In this document: piece after piece, positions 33,373-41,547 of the stretch
Layout: each line of letters opens with the position of its first letter
Numbering within the stretch: position 1 is the first letter of the stretch
Assembly: GCA_964541755.1 (NCBI GenBank)
Contig: CAZIRF010000002.1
Location: 1 to 64,000 of the forward strand
Direction of reading: 5' to 3'
Length of the DNA: 64,000 nucleotides
Source of the DNA: CAZIRF01 sp964541755
GTDB lineage: Bacteria > Spirochaetota > Spirochaetia > Treponematales > Breznakiellaceae
Program-made: the position numbers and the translations under genes
The notes under the pieces: model-generated
Told to the model about the DNA's origin: nothing
What the model saw: the letters and a program-made list of their open reading frames with translations, nothing else
Databases searched by the model: none

Positions 33373-34404
33373 ATGAACAGCAATTACAGCATCGGCGCCG
33401 GTTTGGGCGGCGCCCTCCTCTTCCTCATGGCCGGCGCCGTTCCCGCCGCCGGCAAGGACAGCGATTTGGGCCCCGGCATCTTCGCCCGTATCAACACCAA
33501 CCGCGGCGAAATCGTCCTCAAGCTCGAGTACGAGAAGGTACCGCTTACCGTCTGCAACTTTGTCTCCCTGGCAGAGGGCACGATGGAAGCGGCAAAGGGC
33601 AAGCCCTTCTACGACGGCATCAGTTTCCACCGGGTCATCGACGACTTCATGGTCCAGACCGGCGACCCGCGCGGTAACGGTAGCGGCGGCCCCGGCTACC
33701 GCTTCGACGACGAGTTCCACCCCAGCCTGCGCCACGAGGGCCCCGGCATCCTGTCCATGGCCAACGCGGGACCCGGCACCAACGGCTCGCAGTTCTTTAT
33801 CACCCATGTCGCCACCCCATGGCTCGACAACAAGCACAGCGTCTTCGGCAAGGTCGTCAAAGGACAGCATGTCGTCAACATGATCAAGCAGGGCGACAAG
33901 ATGATGAGCGTCACGATTATCCGCAACGGCCCCGACGCCCTCGCCTTCAAGACCGGCCAGGCCGCCTTCGACGCCCTCAAGGTCTCTGCCGCAGAACGCG
34001 CCCGCACCATGCTCGTCAAACAGCGCGAAGCAGACCTCCAAGCCATCGCCGCGCAGTACCCTGACCTCAAAACGAGCGATTCGGGCGTCCTCTACAAGGT
34101 TCTCGCCGCCGGAACCGGGGCAAAGCCCGCCGCCGGCAAGAAGGTAAAGGTCAACTACAAGGGGATGTTCCTCTCCGGCGAGGTCTTCGACGCGAGCGAG
34201 CTCCATGGCGGGCCCATCGAGTTCGTCGTCGGCCAGCGCCAGGTCATCCCCGGTTGGGACAAATCGGTCATGGATATGGCCATTGGCGAAAAGCGCCTCG
34301 CGGTCATCCCGCCCGAGCTCGCCTATGGCGAACGCGGCGCCGGCGGTGTCATTCCGCCCAACGCCTTCCTCGTCTTCGAAATGGAGCTCGTCTCTTTCAA
34401 ATAA
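33373..34404 (+). CDS. cyclophilin-FKBP fusion peptidyl-prolyl isomerase (CFBP type)
   Basis: 343 aa in one chain: a signal-like hydrophobic N-terminus (to about 27, AGAVPAAG), a cyclophilin domain (about 34-185; FYDGISFHRVIDDFMVQTGD, MANAGPGTNGSQFFIT, LDNKHSVFGKV), a helical linker, and a C-terminal FKBP domain (about 250-343; KVKVNYKGMF, GQRQVIPGWDKSV, IPPELAYGERGAGGVIPP). The two isomerase families normally occur on separate proteins; the cyclophilin-then-FKBP order is the dual immunophilin described from T. denticola. Active-site residues of both domains appear kept. It probably folds exported proteins in the periplasm. Start at the second ATG, 8 nt after a -10. Confidence 0.93.
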   Translation: MNSNYSIGAGLGGALLFLMAGAVPAAGKDSDLGPGIFARINTNRGEIVLKLEYEKVPLTVCNFVSLAEGTMEAAKGKPFYDGISFHRVIDDFMVQTGDPRGNGSGGPGYRFDDEFHPSLRHEGPGILSMANAGPGTNGSQFFITHVATPWLDNKHSVFGKVVKGQHVVNMIKQGDKMMSVTIIRNGPDALAFKTGQAAFDALKVSAAERARTMLVKQREADLQAIAAQYPDLKTSDSGVLYKVLAAGTGAKPAAGKKVKVNYKGMFLSGEVFDASELHGGPIEFVVGQRQVIPGWDKSVMDMAIGEKRLAVIPPELAYGERGAGGVIPPNAFLVFEMELVSFK

Positions 34405-34666
34405 GCCCCTCATGGGGGGGGGCATGCGCCCCCACCATGCACCCGGGCGCCATCTCTGGCGCCCCATGCGCGTGGCGCCTGCTGCGGCAAAGGTCAAAGC
34501 GCGCGGCGCTTTGACCCGCCCCCCTCGGCCGGGCTACGGGGCTGCCGCCCGGTTTACCGGGCGCATCCACCGGGAAGCGGGTCTCTGTGAGCCCCGCTTT
34601 CTGCGCAGGCACTGCAGCCCCGGGATCCCGGCCTGCCCCCGCGGGCCATACAGGGCGAAGAAGCCC
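34405..34666. repeat. GC-rich intergenic hairpin cluster
   Basis: 262 bp without a gene. It holds at least five tight palindromes: GGGGGGGCATGCGCCCCC near 34415, GGGCGCCA/TGGCGCCC (34445-34464), GGTCAAAGCGC/GCGCTTTGACC (34492-34516), CGCCCGGT/ACCGGGCG (34547-34564), and GCGGG-TCTCTGTGAG-CCCCGC (34577-34597). The last recurs with one change at 55302-55322. None is followed by a T tract. REP/BIME-like behaviour is inferred. Confidence 0.65.
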
Positions 34667-35704
34667 TCAATCAACAAGCCGCCAGTCGCCGGGACGAAGC
34701 GTGAATCGGCCCTTGAGGCCGGGACTCATGCGCACCGTCCCATCCTCCATAACAAACACCGCCTCTGCCAGCGGCTGCGAGACTATCAGTCCATACCCCT
34801 CTTCGGGGCCAGCCACAAAGAGCGCCGTCGCGAGGGCGTCGGCCAATTGCGCAGAAGATGACACGATGGTCACCGAGGCGAGGCCATTGCGGGCGGGTGC
34901 GCCGGTCGCGGAATCGAGCAGGTGGTGATAACGCACCCCGTCTTCTTCAAAAAAACGTTCATAGGTTCCCGAAGTCACCACTGCACCAGATTCGATTTCC
35001 ACTATTCCCAGGTAGCCGCCGCGCGCACTCAAAGGGTCCTGGACGCCGACCCGCCAGGGCGTACCATCCGGCTTGCGGCCATGGCAAAAAACGTTGCCCC
35101 CCAAATCGATAACGGCAAAGGGAACACCCCGCGCCTCGAGTAGGCGCGAGAGCTCGTCTGCCGCATAGCCCTTTGCAATGGCCCCCAGATCGAGGCGCAT
35201 CCCCGCGCGGGCAAGGGCGATTGTCCCGGCCTTTGCATCCATCAGGACCCCGTCAATCCCGCTCAGGGCGGCGGCCGCTTCACGTTCCTCAACAGAGGGC
35301 ACCCGTGCATCGTCCGTTCCAATCCCCCAGAGTTTGACCAAGGGCCCGATGGTGGGGTCAAAGCACCCCCCGGTCTCGTACGCAATGGAAAGGGCGCTCT
35401 CCACCATTGCGAAAAGCTCTTGACCTACCCACACGGGGCCCTTCCCTGCCGCGCGATTGACCGCCTCCAGCTGTGAATCGTCCCAATTGGCACTCATGAC
35501 CTGTTCTATGGCACGAAGACGGTCTCCCATCTCGCGGTAAAGCCCCGAATCGCTCCCCTTTGGCAGGGAAAACCGGCAGAGCGTTCCGAAGACCCACTCA
35601 TTCCGGGCTTCATCCAGGGCTGTTTCACCGCCCTTCGAACAGGAAAACAGGAGACCAACACTCAAAAAAGCGGCGACAAGGGCCGTGCGGGCAGAAATAT
35701 GCAT
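34667..35704 (-). CDS. apbE: FAD:protein FMN transferase (ApbE family) lipoprotein
   Basis: Attaches FMN covalently to threonine of target flavoproteins such as NqrB/C or RnfD/G, on the outer face of the inner membrane. A lipoprotein signal (lipobox LLFSC, cysteine about residue 22) precedes the ApbE fold. Conserved strings are GGCFDPTIGPLVKLWGIG, RLDLGAIAKGYAAD, VIDLGGNVFCHG, and SGAVVTSGTYERFF...HHLLDSATGAPA for Mg/FAD binding. T. pallidum has the related Ftp lipoprotein. 345 aa. ATG 35704 is preceded by AAAGGT and, 6 nt upstream, TATAGT. No flavoprotein target is in view. Confidence 0.93.
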   Translation of the reverse strand: MHISARTALVAAFLSVGLLFSCSKGGETALDEARNEWVFGTLCRFSLPKGSDSGLYREMGDRLRAIEQVMSANWDDSQLEAVNRAAGKGPVWVGQELFAMVESALSIAYETGGCFDPTIGPLVKLWGIGTDDARVPSVEEREAAAALSGIDGVLMDAKAGTIALARAGMRLDLGAIAKGYAADELSRLLEARGVPFAVIDLGGNVFCHGRKPDGTPWRVGVQDPLSARGGYLGIVEIESGAVVTSGTYERFFEEDGVRYHHLLDSATGAPARNGLASVTIVSSSAQLADALATALFVAGPEEGYGLIVSQPLAEAVFVMEDGTVRMSPGLKGRFTLRPGDWRLVD

Positions 35705-35710
35705 ACCTTT

Positions 35711-35716
35711 ACTATA
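35711..35716 (-). promoter_or_regulatory. -10 element TATAGT, near-leaderless start (apbE)
   Basis: On the minus strand TATAGT, AAAGGT, ATG. The 6-nt gap would also hold a weak ribosome site, so leaderless and leadered readings compete. Confidence 0.45.
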
Positions 35717-35737
35717 CCCCGCCGCGAACTTTTGTTG

Positions 35738-35743
35738 TATATT
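35738..35743 (+). promoter_or_regulatory. -10 element TATATT, leaderless start predicted (PilZ protein)
   Basis: TATATT followed by GGATGAC and ATG 35751 (7 nt). It is divergent from the apbE promoter 22 bp away, so both promoters sit within about 35 bp. Confidence 0.5.
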
Positions 35744-35750
35744 GGATGAC

Positions 35751-36527
35751 ATGTCAGAGGGGCCAACAACACGAACAGAGTTATTGGGCAAGAAGGTATT
35801 CTTTTTGTACCCACCCAGCGTTATCCGGGATGAAGTTCTCGTCACCCTGTCGGAACAGGAGTTCGAGGTCTATCTTCTTCGGGATCACGAGGGGGCAAAA
35901 CGCATCCTGCGCAAGTACAATGACGCTCTCGTTTTCATCAATATTGATGATGGGCAGAACGAAGCGGAATGGGAAAGCTGGATACGGTCTGTCATGGGAG
36001 ACCCCGCGACAAAAAATGTAGGCATCGGCATACTCTCGTATAATGCCCCGGATGCACTCAAGAAAAAGTACCTTATGGAGATAGGTATCCCCTGCGGTTT
36101 CATCCACCTCAAGATGGGACTCGAGCAGGGAACGCGCATACTCCTCGAAACCCTGCGAGCCAACGAGGCAAAGGGACGCCGAAAGTATGTACGGGCCAAC
36201 TGCGCCCACGACCACCTGTCATCGGTAAACTTGTACTACAATGGAAATCGTTTCCTTGGCGACATACGCGACATCAGTGCCGTCGGTTTCTCCTGTTTTT
36301 TTGAGAATGACCCGGGCATGCCCAAGAATGCCCTCATTGACAACATACAGATGAAGCTGCGGGGTTCTCTTCTTACAGTAGAAGCCATTGTATTTGGCAA
36401 GCGCGAAGAAGCGGGAACAGTTTACGTCATGCTCTACACCCAAAGAGTCGAATCAATGGCGCGCGCCAAAATTCGAAAATACATCCAGACAACCTTGCAG
36501 ACGTTTATAGAAAGCGAACTCAAGTAA
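35751..36527 (+). CDS. PilZ domain protein (c-di-GMP receptor)
   Basis: 258 aa. Residues 1-140 look like a degenerate receiver or similar alpha/beta fold (KVFFLYPPSVIRDEVLVTLS, DALVFINIDD). The C-terminal part is PilZ, with the cyclic-di-GMP contact residues present: an arginine cluster RRKYVRANC (RxxxR) at about 156-164 and DISAVGFSCFF (DxSxxG) about 25 residues later. It should bind c-di-GMP and act on motility, adhesion or gene expression; the partner is unknown. Divergent from apbE. Confidence 0.88.
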   Translation: MSEGPTTRTELLGKKVFFLYPPSVIRDEVLVTLSEQEFEVYLLRDHEGAKRILRKYNDALVFINIDDGQNEAEWESWIRSVMGDPATKNVGIGILSYNAPDALKKKYLMEIGIPCGFIHLKMGLEQGTRILLETLRANEAKGRRKYVRANCAHDHLSSVNLYYNGNRFLGDIRDISAVGFSCFFENDPGMPKNALIDNIQMKLRGSLLTVEAIVFGKREEAGTVYVMLYTQRVESMARAKIRKYIQTTLQTFIESELK

Positions 36528-36587
36528 CGGATCGAAAAAGAAAGTCGCGCGCATGCGGGCTTACTATCGATGCCAAAGGAGTACAGG

Positions 36588-37469
36588 ATGCGAAAGTACA
36601 TTCTTTTTGCAGCGGCCACCCTCATCATGGTGGGTACGGTAGTTTCCTTTCGTGGTCGTCTGATCGACCGGCAGGAAACGCGTTCCCGCAAACAGACGGA
36701 AGAGAAGGCGACATTCAAAGACCGCTTGGAAAAAACCGCGAACGACGTCCTCGAAAAAGTACTGGAGGCGGGTGAAATCGTCGAACAGAAGATTGCTATT
36801 GGCGATGTGGATCAACTTGTTATACAAGGAACCGCCTCCGTACGTATTCGCCAGGGGACAGAAAACAGCTTGACCATACGAAGCCCCTCCTTCTCCAAAG
36901 ACACGATGCATCATCGCCTTAAGGGGCAAGAACTCACCCTCAACGGGATATCAATTCCCATCTTTGACGGTGCCCTTCAATCCGGGTACGAAGTCACGCT
37001 CGTCAACCTGGAAAAGATCACACTGCACGGGACGGGTAATCTGGACGGGCTCACCCCCTTCACGCAGGAACAACTTGAAATAAACAACAGCGGCAGCGGA
37101 ATTATCAGCATAAGCATTGACAGCGAAGACCTTGCCCTCTCCATAAACGGGTCGGGGAATATCTATATCGATGGTCGCGCAGAAGACGTTAGCGCCCAGG
37201 TACTGGGATCGGGCAGTATCAGGGCTCGTTCGCTCAATGGCCAAGAGGCTAACGTGCACATCGCGGGTTCCGGCGATGCCGATCTGGGCCTCTTTGAAGT
37301 AGTGGATGCGAACATTGTAGGGTCGGGACACATATCCTGTGTGGAGGGAGCCAAGCTGGATATCAATTCCATTGGTTCCGGCACCATACGCCAGGTCCCG
37401 CTCCTTGATTCTGAACCGGCAAGCGATCCGGCACCGGAAGAACCCCCTGTAGAAATACCCGCCCCATAG
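36588..37469 (+). CDS. DUF2807 (GIN-domain) beta-helix protein, membrane anchored
   Basis: 293 aa. An N-terminal hydrophobic anchor or uncleaved signal (about 4-20) precedes a charged helical stretch and a right-handed beta-helix domain made of repeats ending in GSG: NSGSGII, INGSGNIY, VLGSGSIR, IAGSGDAD, IVGSGHIS, SIGSGTIR. This is the putative auto-transporter adhesin head (DUF2807) found in many secreted bacterial proteins. A proline-rich tail ends the chain. ATG 36588 has AAAGGAG 8 nt upstream. Function unknown; surface or periplasmic location inferred. Confidence 0.85.
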   Translation: MRKYILFAAATLIMVGTVVSFRGRLIDRQETRSRKQTEEKATFKDRLEKTANDVLEKVLEAGEIVEQKIAIGDVDQLVIQGTASVRIRQGTENSLTIRSPSFSKDTMHHRLKGQELTLNGISIPIFDGALQSGYEVTLVNLEKITLHGTGNLDGLTPFTQEQLEINNSGSGIISISIDSEDLALSINGSGNIYIDGRAEDVSAQVLGSGSIRARSLNGQEANVHIAGSGDADLGLFEVVDANIVGSGHISCVEGAKLDINSIGSGTIRQVPLLDSEPASDPAPEEPPVEIPAP

Positions 37470-37491
37470 GCTAATCCACGGGCTACGCCCC

Positions 37492-37521
37492 TTGCCCAGC
37501 GATGGGCTTCCATGCTAGTTT
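37492..37521 (+). promoter_or_regulatory. sigma70-type promoter of the purine operon
   Basis: TTGCCC (37492-37497), an 18-nt spacer, and TAGTTT (37516-37521) with TGC in front, an extended -10. The start would be near 37528, just ahead of the riboswitch aptamer. Confidence 0.55.
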
Positions 37522-37543
37522 CAAGCCACAACAGACAGCCTTC

Positions 37544-37610
37544 GGCCCATATAGGCCCCGGATACGGCGGGGCGTCTCTACCGGTTACCACAAAGAACCG
37601 ACTATGGGCC
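37544..37610 (+). promoter_or_regulatory. purine riboswitch aptamer, guanine class
   Basis: A three-way junction that fits the xpt-type aptamer. P1 is GGCCCATA/TATGGGCC (37544-37551 with 37603-37610). P2 is GCCCCG/CGGGGC with loop GATACGG (37561-37567; xpt has GATATGG). J2/3 is GTCTCTACC (xpt: GTTTCTACC). P3 is CGGTT/AACCG. J3/1 reads GACTATGGG with C at the ligand-pairing position, which selects guanine or hypoxanthine over adenine. It lies 163 nt before purE. Binding is inferred from sequence alone. Confidence 0.92.
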
Positions 37611-37623
37611 CAAGAACTGAAGA

Positions 37624-37684
37624 CCGACCCCAAAAGGGTCGGCACGGCATCCGCTTTTCATACCGTTTTTCGGTATGAAGGCGG
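37624..37684 (+). promoter_or_regulatory. riboswitch expression-platform hairpins
   Basis: Two hairpins follow the aptamer: CCGACCC/GGGTCGG (37624-37642) and a long CCGC-TTCATACCG/CGGTATGAA-GCGG stem (37651-37684) with a T5 loop. Neither has a 3' T tract, so classical intrinsic termination is not evident. Rho-dependent or translational control is possible. The rest of 37470-37772 has the purine promoter and a leader with AGGAGGAG before purE. Confidence 0.5.
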
Positions 37685-37772
37685 GTTCTCCGGGGGGCCG
37701 GGGCACTGCGAGTTGAATCGAGCCCCCGCGTGCTCACGGGAAACCGGAGCATCCCACAGGAGGAGACTAGCC

Positions 37773-38255
37773 GTGAAAGCAGCCATTTTCTTTGGTTCCG
37801 CTTCCGACCAGCCCGTCATGAAGAAGGCCGCCGACGTCCTTAAAGACTTCGAGGTCCCCTTCACCGCCCACATCCTTTCGGCCCACCGCGTTCCAGAACT
37901 CCTCAAAGAGACCCTCGCGAAGCTTGAAGCCGAAGGCCTCGACGTCATCATTGCGGGCGCCGGCCTCGCCGCTCATCTGCCCGGTGTCATCGCAAGCCTC
38001 ACCACTGTACCCGTTATCGGGGTCCCCCTTACCTCGGGTAAAATGGGCGGGATGGACGCCCTCCTCTCGGTCGTTCAAATGCCAAAACCCATTCCCGTTG
38101 CAACCGTCGGGGTCGACAATGCTGCAAATGCTGCCTACCTCGCCTGTGAAATACTCTCGTTAAAATATCCGGCTCTCAAAGAAAAGGTCGTCGCCTTCCG
38201 GGCGAAGATGAAAGAGGATTTCGCGCGCGAGAATGCGCAAGGAGTGACACTGTGA
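37773..38255 (+). CDS. purE: 5-(carboxyamino)imidazole ribonucleotide mutase
   Basis: Class I PurE converts N5-CAIR to CAIR in purine synthesis. Motifs: FFGSASDQPVMKKAA, SAHRVPE and AGAGLAAHLPGVIAS. These belong to the class I enzyme, not the class II AIR carboxylase of T. denticola, and imply a PurK partner, which is not in this window. 160 aa. It starts with GTG, preceded by AGGAGGAG 7 nt upstream. First gene of purECFMNH, downstream of the guanine-class riboswitch. Confidence 0.95.
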   Translation: MKAAIFFGSASDQPVMKKAADVLKDFEVPFTAHILSAHRVPELLKETLAKLEAEGLDVIIAGAGLAAHLPGVIASLTTVPVIGVPLTSGKMGGMDALLSVVQMPKPIPVATVGVDNAANAAYLACEILSLKYPALKEKVVAFRAKMKEDFARENAQGVTL

Positions 38256-38980
38256 GCAAGACGGTACCCCAGGTAAAGCAACTCGATCAGCTGTATGAAG
38301 GCAAGGCGAAGAAGATCTACGCCACGAGCAACCCCGATCTCGTCATCATCCACTACAAGGACGATGCCACGGCCTTTAACGGCGAAAAGAAGGGCCAGAT
38401 CGACGACAAGGGCGTCCTCAACAACCGGATATCTTCTGCACTCTATACCCTCTTGAGTAAAAAAGGGGTTCCCACCCACTTTGTCGCCAGCCTCAACGAC
38501 CGCGACACCTTGGCCAAAAAGGTCAAGATCATCCCCCTCGAAGTCATTGTGCGTAACCTGGCCGCCGGCTCCATGGCCAAACGTCTGGGCCTCGTCGAAG
38601 GCAGCGAACTCAAGACCACCGTCTTCGAGCTCTCCTACAAGGATGATTCGCTGGGAGACCCCCTCATCAATGATCACCACGCGGTTGCCATTGGCGCAAC
38701 GAGCTTCAAACAGCTCAAGAAGATCTACGCCATCACCGCAAAGGTAAACCGCATTCTCTCGACCTTCTTCCTTGACCGTGGTATCAAACTGATCGACTTC
38801 AAGCTCGAATTCGGGCTTGCCAGCGACGGAAAACTCGTTCTCGCCGATGAAATTTCTCCGGACACCTGCCGCTTCTGGGATGCCAAGACCAATGAAAAAC
38901 TCGACAAAGACCGCTTCCGCCGCGATCTGGGGAACGTCAAGGAAGCCTACGTGGAAATCCTGGACCGGATCGGGAAATGA
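38252..38980 (+). CDS. purC: phosphoribosylaminoimidazole-succinocarboxamide synthase
   Basis: Joins aspartate to CAIR with ATP, giving SAICAR. Family strings: LYEGKAKKIYAT, FNGEKKGQIDDKG, EVIVRNLAAGSMAKR, DFKLEFG and ADEISPDTCRFWD. The length of 242 aa is standard. GTG start overlapping the purE stop by 4 bp (GTGA), with AAGGAG upstream inside purE. Translational coupling with purE is therefore expected. Confidence 0.97.
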   Translation: MSKTVPQVKQLDQLYEGKAKKIYATSNPDLVIIHYKDDATAFNGEKKGQIDDKGVLNNRISSALYTLLSKKGVPTHFVASLNDRDTLAKKVKIIPLEVIVRNLAAGSMAKRLGLVEGSELKTTVFELSYKDDSLGDPLINDHHAVAIGATSFKQLKKIYAITAKVNRILSTFFLDRGIKLIDFKLEFGLASDGKLVLADEISPDTCRFWDAKTNEKLDKDRFRRDLGNVKEAYVEILDRIGK

Positions 38981-40398
38981 ACAGTATTGACACGGAACTT
39001 GAGGGCGATACCCTCCACGAGGAGTGCGGGGTATTTGGCATGTATGTCAAAAACCCCGCCAGCAATGTCGCCCCGCTCATGTACTACGGGCTCTTCGCCC
39101 TCCAACACCGAGGGCAGGAGAGCGCTGGTATCGCGGTAAACTCCGGCGATACCATAGAGTGTATAAAGGGAATGGGGCTCGTCGGGGATGTCTTCAACCC
39201 CGAAAACCTCGCGAAGCTCCCCGGCAATATCGCCGTAGGGCACGTGCGCTACTCGACCGCCGGCTCGAGCAATGTCGAGAATGCCCAGCCCTTCGTAAGC
39301 CGCTTCAAGCTCGGTTCGATTGCGGTCGCGCACAACGGCAACCTCACAAACGCGTCGGTCATCCGCGAGCTCCTCGAGGACTCCGGCATCGCCTTTACCT
39401 CGAACAGCGACAGCGAAGTCATCATCAACCTCATCGCCAAGAATTACAAAAAGGGCCTTGAAAAGTCGCTCACCGACACCATCCAGTCGATAAAAGGCTC
39501 ATACGGCCTCGTCGTCATGACAAACAAAGCCCTCGTGGGCGCTCGCGATCCCAACGGCATCCGCCCCCTCTGTCTGGGGCAGCTGGATGACGGCTGGGTA
39601 CTCGCCAGCGAGTCCTGCGCCATCGACGCGGTGGGGGGGACCTATGTACGCGACATCGAACCGGGCGAAATCGTCATTATCGACGATAACGGGGTCCTCT
39701 CATTCCACTTTGGCGAGAAAACCCGAAAAGCCTGCTGCGCCTTCGAGTACATCTACTTTGCCCGTCCGGACAGCGTCATTGACGGCATCGACGTGTACAG
39801 CGCCCGCATCCGCGCCGGCGAAATCCTTGGCCGCGAGTCGGCCGCCGTCGCCGACCTCGTTATCGGCGTCCCGGACTCCGGCGTACCTGCAGCCATTGGC
39901 TACGGCCGGGCGACCGGCACCCCCTTCGGCCTGGGCATCGTCAAGAGCAAGTACGTGGGCCGCACCTTTATCGCCCCCAACCAGGAGCTGCGTGAACAGG
40001 CCGTATCGGTCAAGCTCAACGTCATCAAGAGCGAACTCGAGGGCAAACGCGTCGTCATCATCGATGACTCCATCGTCCGCGGCACCACCAGTCGCCGCCT
40101 CGTAAACCTGCTGCGCGAAGCCGGAGCCAAAGAAGTACACTTCCGGGTGTGTTCTCCATCGGTCCGCTTCCCCTGTTACTTCGGCATCGACATCGCGCAC
40201 CGCAAAGAGCTTATCGGCAACGCTGCTTCCATCGATGAAATTCGAAAAGCCATTGGGGCAGACAGCCTCGCCTTCATTTCCGTCGACGGCCTCCTCGAGG
40301 CACTCGATGGCGAGGGCGGCTACTGCCTTGGCTGCTTTACCGGCGAGTACCCCATCCCCGTACCGGGCGAAGGATACTCTCCCACCGTACAAAAATAG
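38977..40398 (+). CDS. purF: amidophosphoribosyltransferase
   Basis: First committed step: PRPP plus glutamine to phosphoribosylamine. A propeptide of about 16 residues precedes the catalytic cysteine in EECGVFGMYV (N-terminal nucleophile after processing). The glutaminase domain has YYGLFALQHRGQES and GHVRYSTAGSS. The PRPP site is VVIIDDSIVRGTTSRRLV. Late cysteines (FPCYFGID, GYCLGCFTGEY) match the 4Fe-4S ligands of the Bacillus type, so the enzyme is probably oxygen sensitive. 473 aa; ATGA overlap with purC. Confidence 0.97.
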   Translation: MNSIDTELEGDTLHEECGVFGMYVKNPASNVAPLMYYGLFALQHRGQESAGIAVNSGDTIECIKGMGLVGDVFNPENLAKLPGNIAVGHVRYSTAGSSNVENAQPFVSRFKLGSIAVAHNGNLTNASVIRELLEDSGIAFTSNSDSEVIINLIAKNYKKGLEKSLTDTIQSIKGSYGLVVMTNKALVGARDPNGIRPLCLGQLDDGWVLASESCAIDAVGGTYVRDIEPGEIVIIDDNGVLSFHFGEKTRKACCAFEYIYFARPDSVIDGIDVYSARIRAGEILGRESAAVADLVIGVPDSGVPAAIGYGRATGTPFGLGIVKSKYVGRTFIAPNQELREQAVSVKLNVIKSELEGKRVVIIDDSIVRGTTSRRLVNLLREAGAKEVHFRVCSPSVRFPCYFGIDIAHRKELIGNAASIDEIRKAIGADSLAFISVDGLLEALDGEGGYCLGCFTGEYPIPVPGEGYSPTVQK

Positions 40399-40407
40399 GA
40401 GACAGGC

Positions 40408-41547
40408 GTGGACTACAAGAGCGCAGGCGTCAACATCGAGGAAGGCTACCGGGCCGTCGAGAAGTACCGGGAACTTACACAGGCGACCAGCAACACCCGC
40501 GTCATCAACGGCATTGGCAGTTTCGCCGGCATGCTCTCCATCAAGGACCTCATTGAGGCCGGCAAGGGTATGGAAGATCCCGTCCTGGTCGCCGGTACCG
40601 ATGGGGTTGGAACAAAACTTGACCTCGCCTTCAAGATGCAAAAGTACGACACGGTCGGTATCGACTGCGTCGCCATGTGCGTCAACGACATACTTTGCCA
40701 CGGGGCCACGCCCCTCTTCTTCCTCGACTACCTCGCCTGCGGCAAGCTCGATGCCGCCGTTGCCGCAGACATGGTCAAGGGCGTTGCAACAGGCTGCCGC
40801 GAGACCGGGAGCGTCCTCTTGGGCGGCGAGACCGCCGAAATGCCCGGCTTCTATGACGACGGTAAATACGATATCGCGGGCTTCGCGGTGGGCATCGTCG
40901 ACCGAAAAGACATCATCGACGGAAGTGCCATTAATGACGGCGACGTCCTCGTGGGGCTTGCCTCCACCGGCCCCCACTCCAACGGCTACTCGCTCATCCG
41001 CAAGCTCATCACGAATCTGGATGAAGACTTTGGCGGCCAGCCCATCGGCCTTGCCCTCCTCGAACCCACCCGCCTCTATGTAAAGCCCATACTCGAGCTC
41101 ATGAAAACAGTCGATATCCACGGCATGGCCAACATAACCGGCGGCGGCTTCTTCGAAAATATTCCGCGTATGTTCGCGACTCCCCACACGGCGCGCATAA
41201 AGAGCGAGTCCTGGCCCCTGCCGCCCATCTTCAAACGCCTGGCGGCCGCAAGTGCGGCCGCCGCAGGGAAAACCCCCGCGCTGCAGGGGGCCGAGGCTCT
41301 CGCCAAGGGCGAAGAACTTCTCAAGACCGATAGCTCCCTGCGCAGCCAATTCTTCAACACCTTCAACATGGGCATCGGCTTTGTCGTGGCCATCGCCCGC
41401 GAAGACCTCGAAAAGACCCTCGCAGCCCTCGACAACGCCGGGGTCCCCGCCTTCGAAATTGGCGTGGTGGCCCCCTACGATGCGGCAGCCGGGGCTGGCA
41501 GCGAAGGCAAGGCTCCCGGGGCCGGCAACGTGGTATTCACGGCATGA
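40408..41547 (+). CDS. purM: phosphoribosylformylglycinamidine cyclo-ligase
   Basis: AIR synthetase: closes the imidazole ring of FGAM with ATP. Motifs: DGVGTKLDLAF, GIDCVAMCVNDILCHGA, LLGGETAEMPGFY, GLASTGPHSNGYSLIRK and NITGGGFFENIPR. The 379 aa are about 30 longer than E. coli PurM. The extra is an alanine-rich insert of about 26 residues between PPIFKRL and NTFNMGIGF (about 275-305). GTG start with AGGAG upstream. FGAM synthase (purL) is not in this operon. Confidence 0.96.
   Translation: MDYKSAGVNIEEGYRAVEKYRELTQATSNTRVINGIGSFAGMLSIKDLIEAGKGMEDPVLVAGTDGVGTKLDLAFKMQKYDTVGIDCVAMCVNDILCHGATPLFFLDYLACGKLDAAVAADMVKGVATGCRETGSVLLGGETAEMPGFYDDGKYDIAGFAVGIVDRKDIIDGSAINDGDVLVGLASTGPHSNGYSLIRKLITNLDEDFGGQPIGLALLEPTRLYVKPILELMKTVDIHGMANITGGGFFENIPRMFATPHTARIKSESWPLPPIFKRLAAASAAAAGKTPALQGAEALAKGEELLKTDSSLRSQFFNTFNMGIGFVVAIAREDLEKTLAALDNAGVPAFEIGVVAPYDAAAGAGSEGKAPGAGNVVFTA

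Noticed and set aside
34405..34666. CRISPR array or phage attachment region
   Set aside because: The palindromes differ from each other and have no regular spacers; no cas, integrase or phage gene is nearby.
39700..41349. Open frame of 549 codons antisense to purF and purM
   Set aside because: It mirrors the C-ending codon bias of the purine genes on the other strand, and its composition is that of antisense translation with no recognisable motif.
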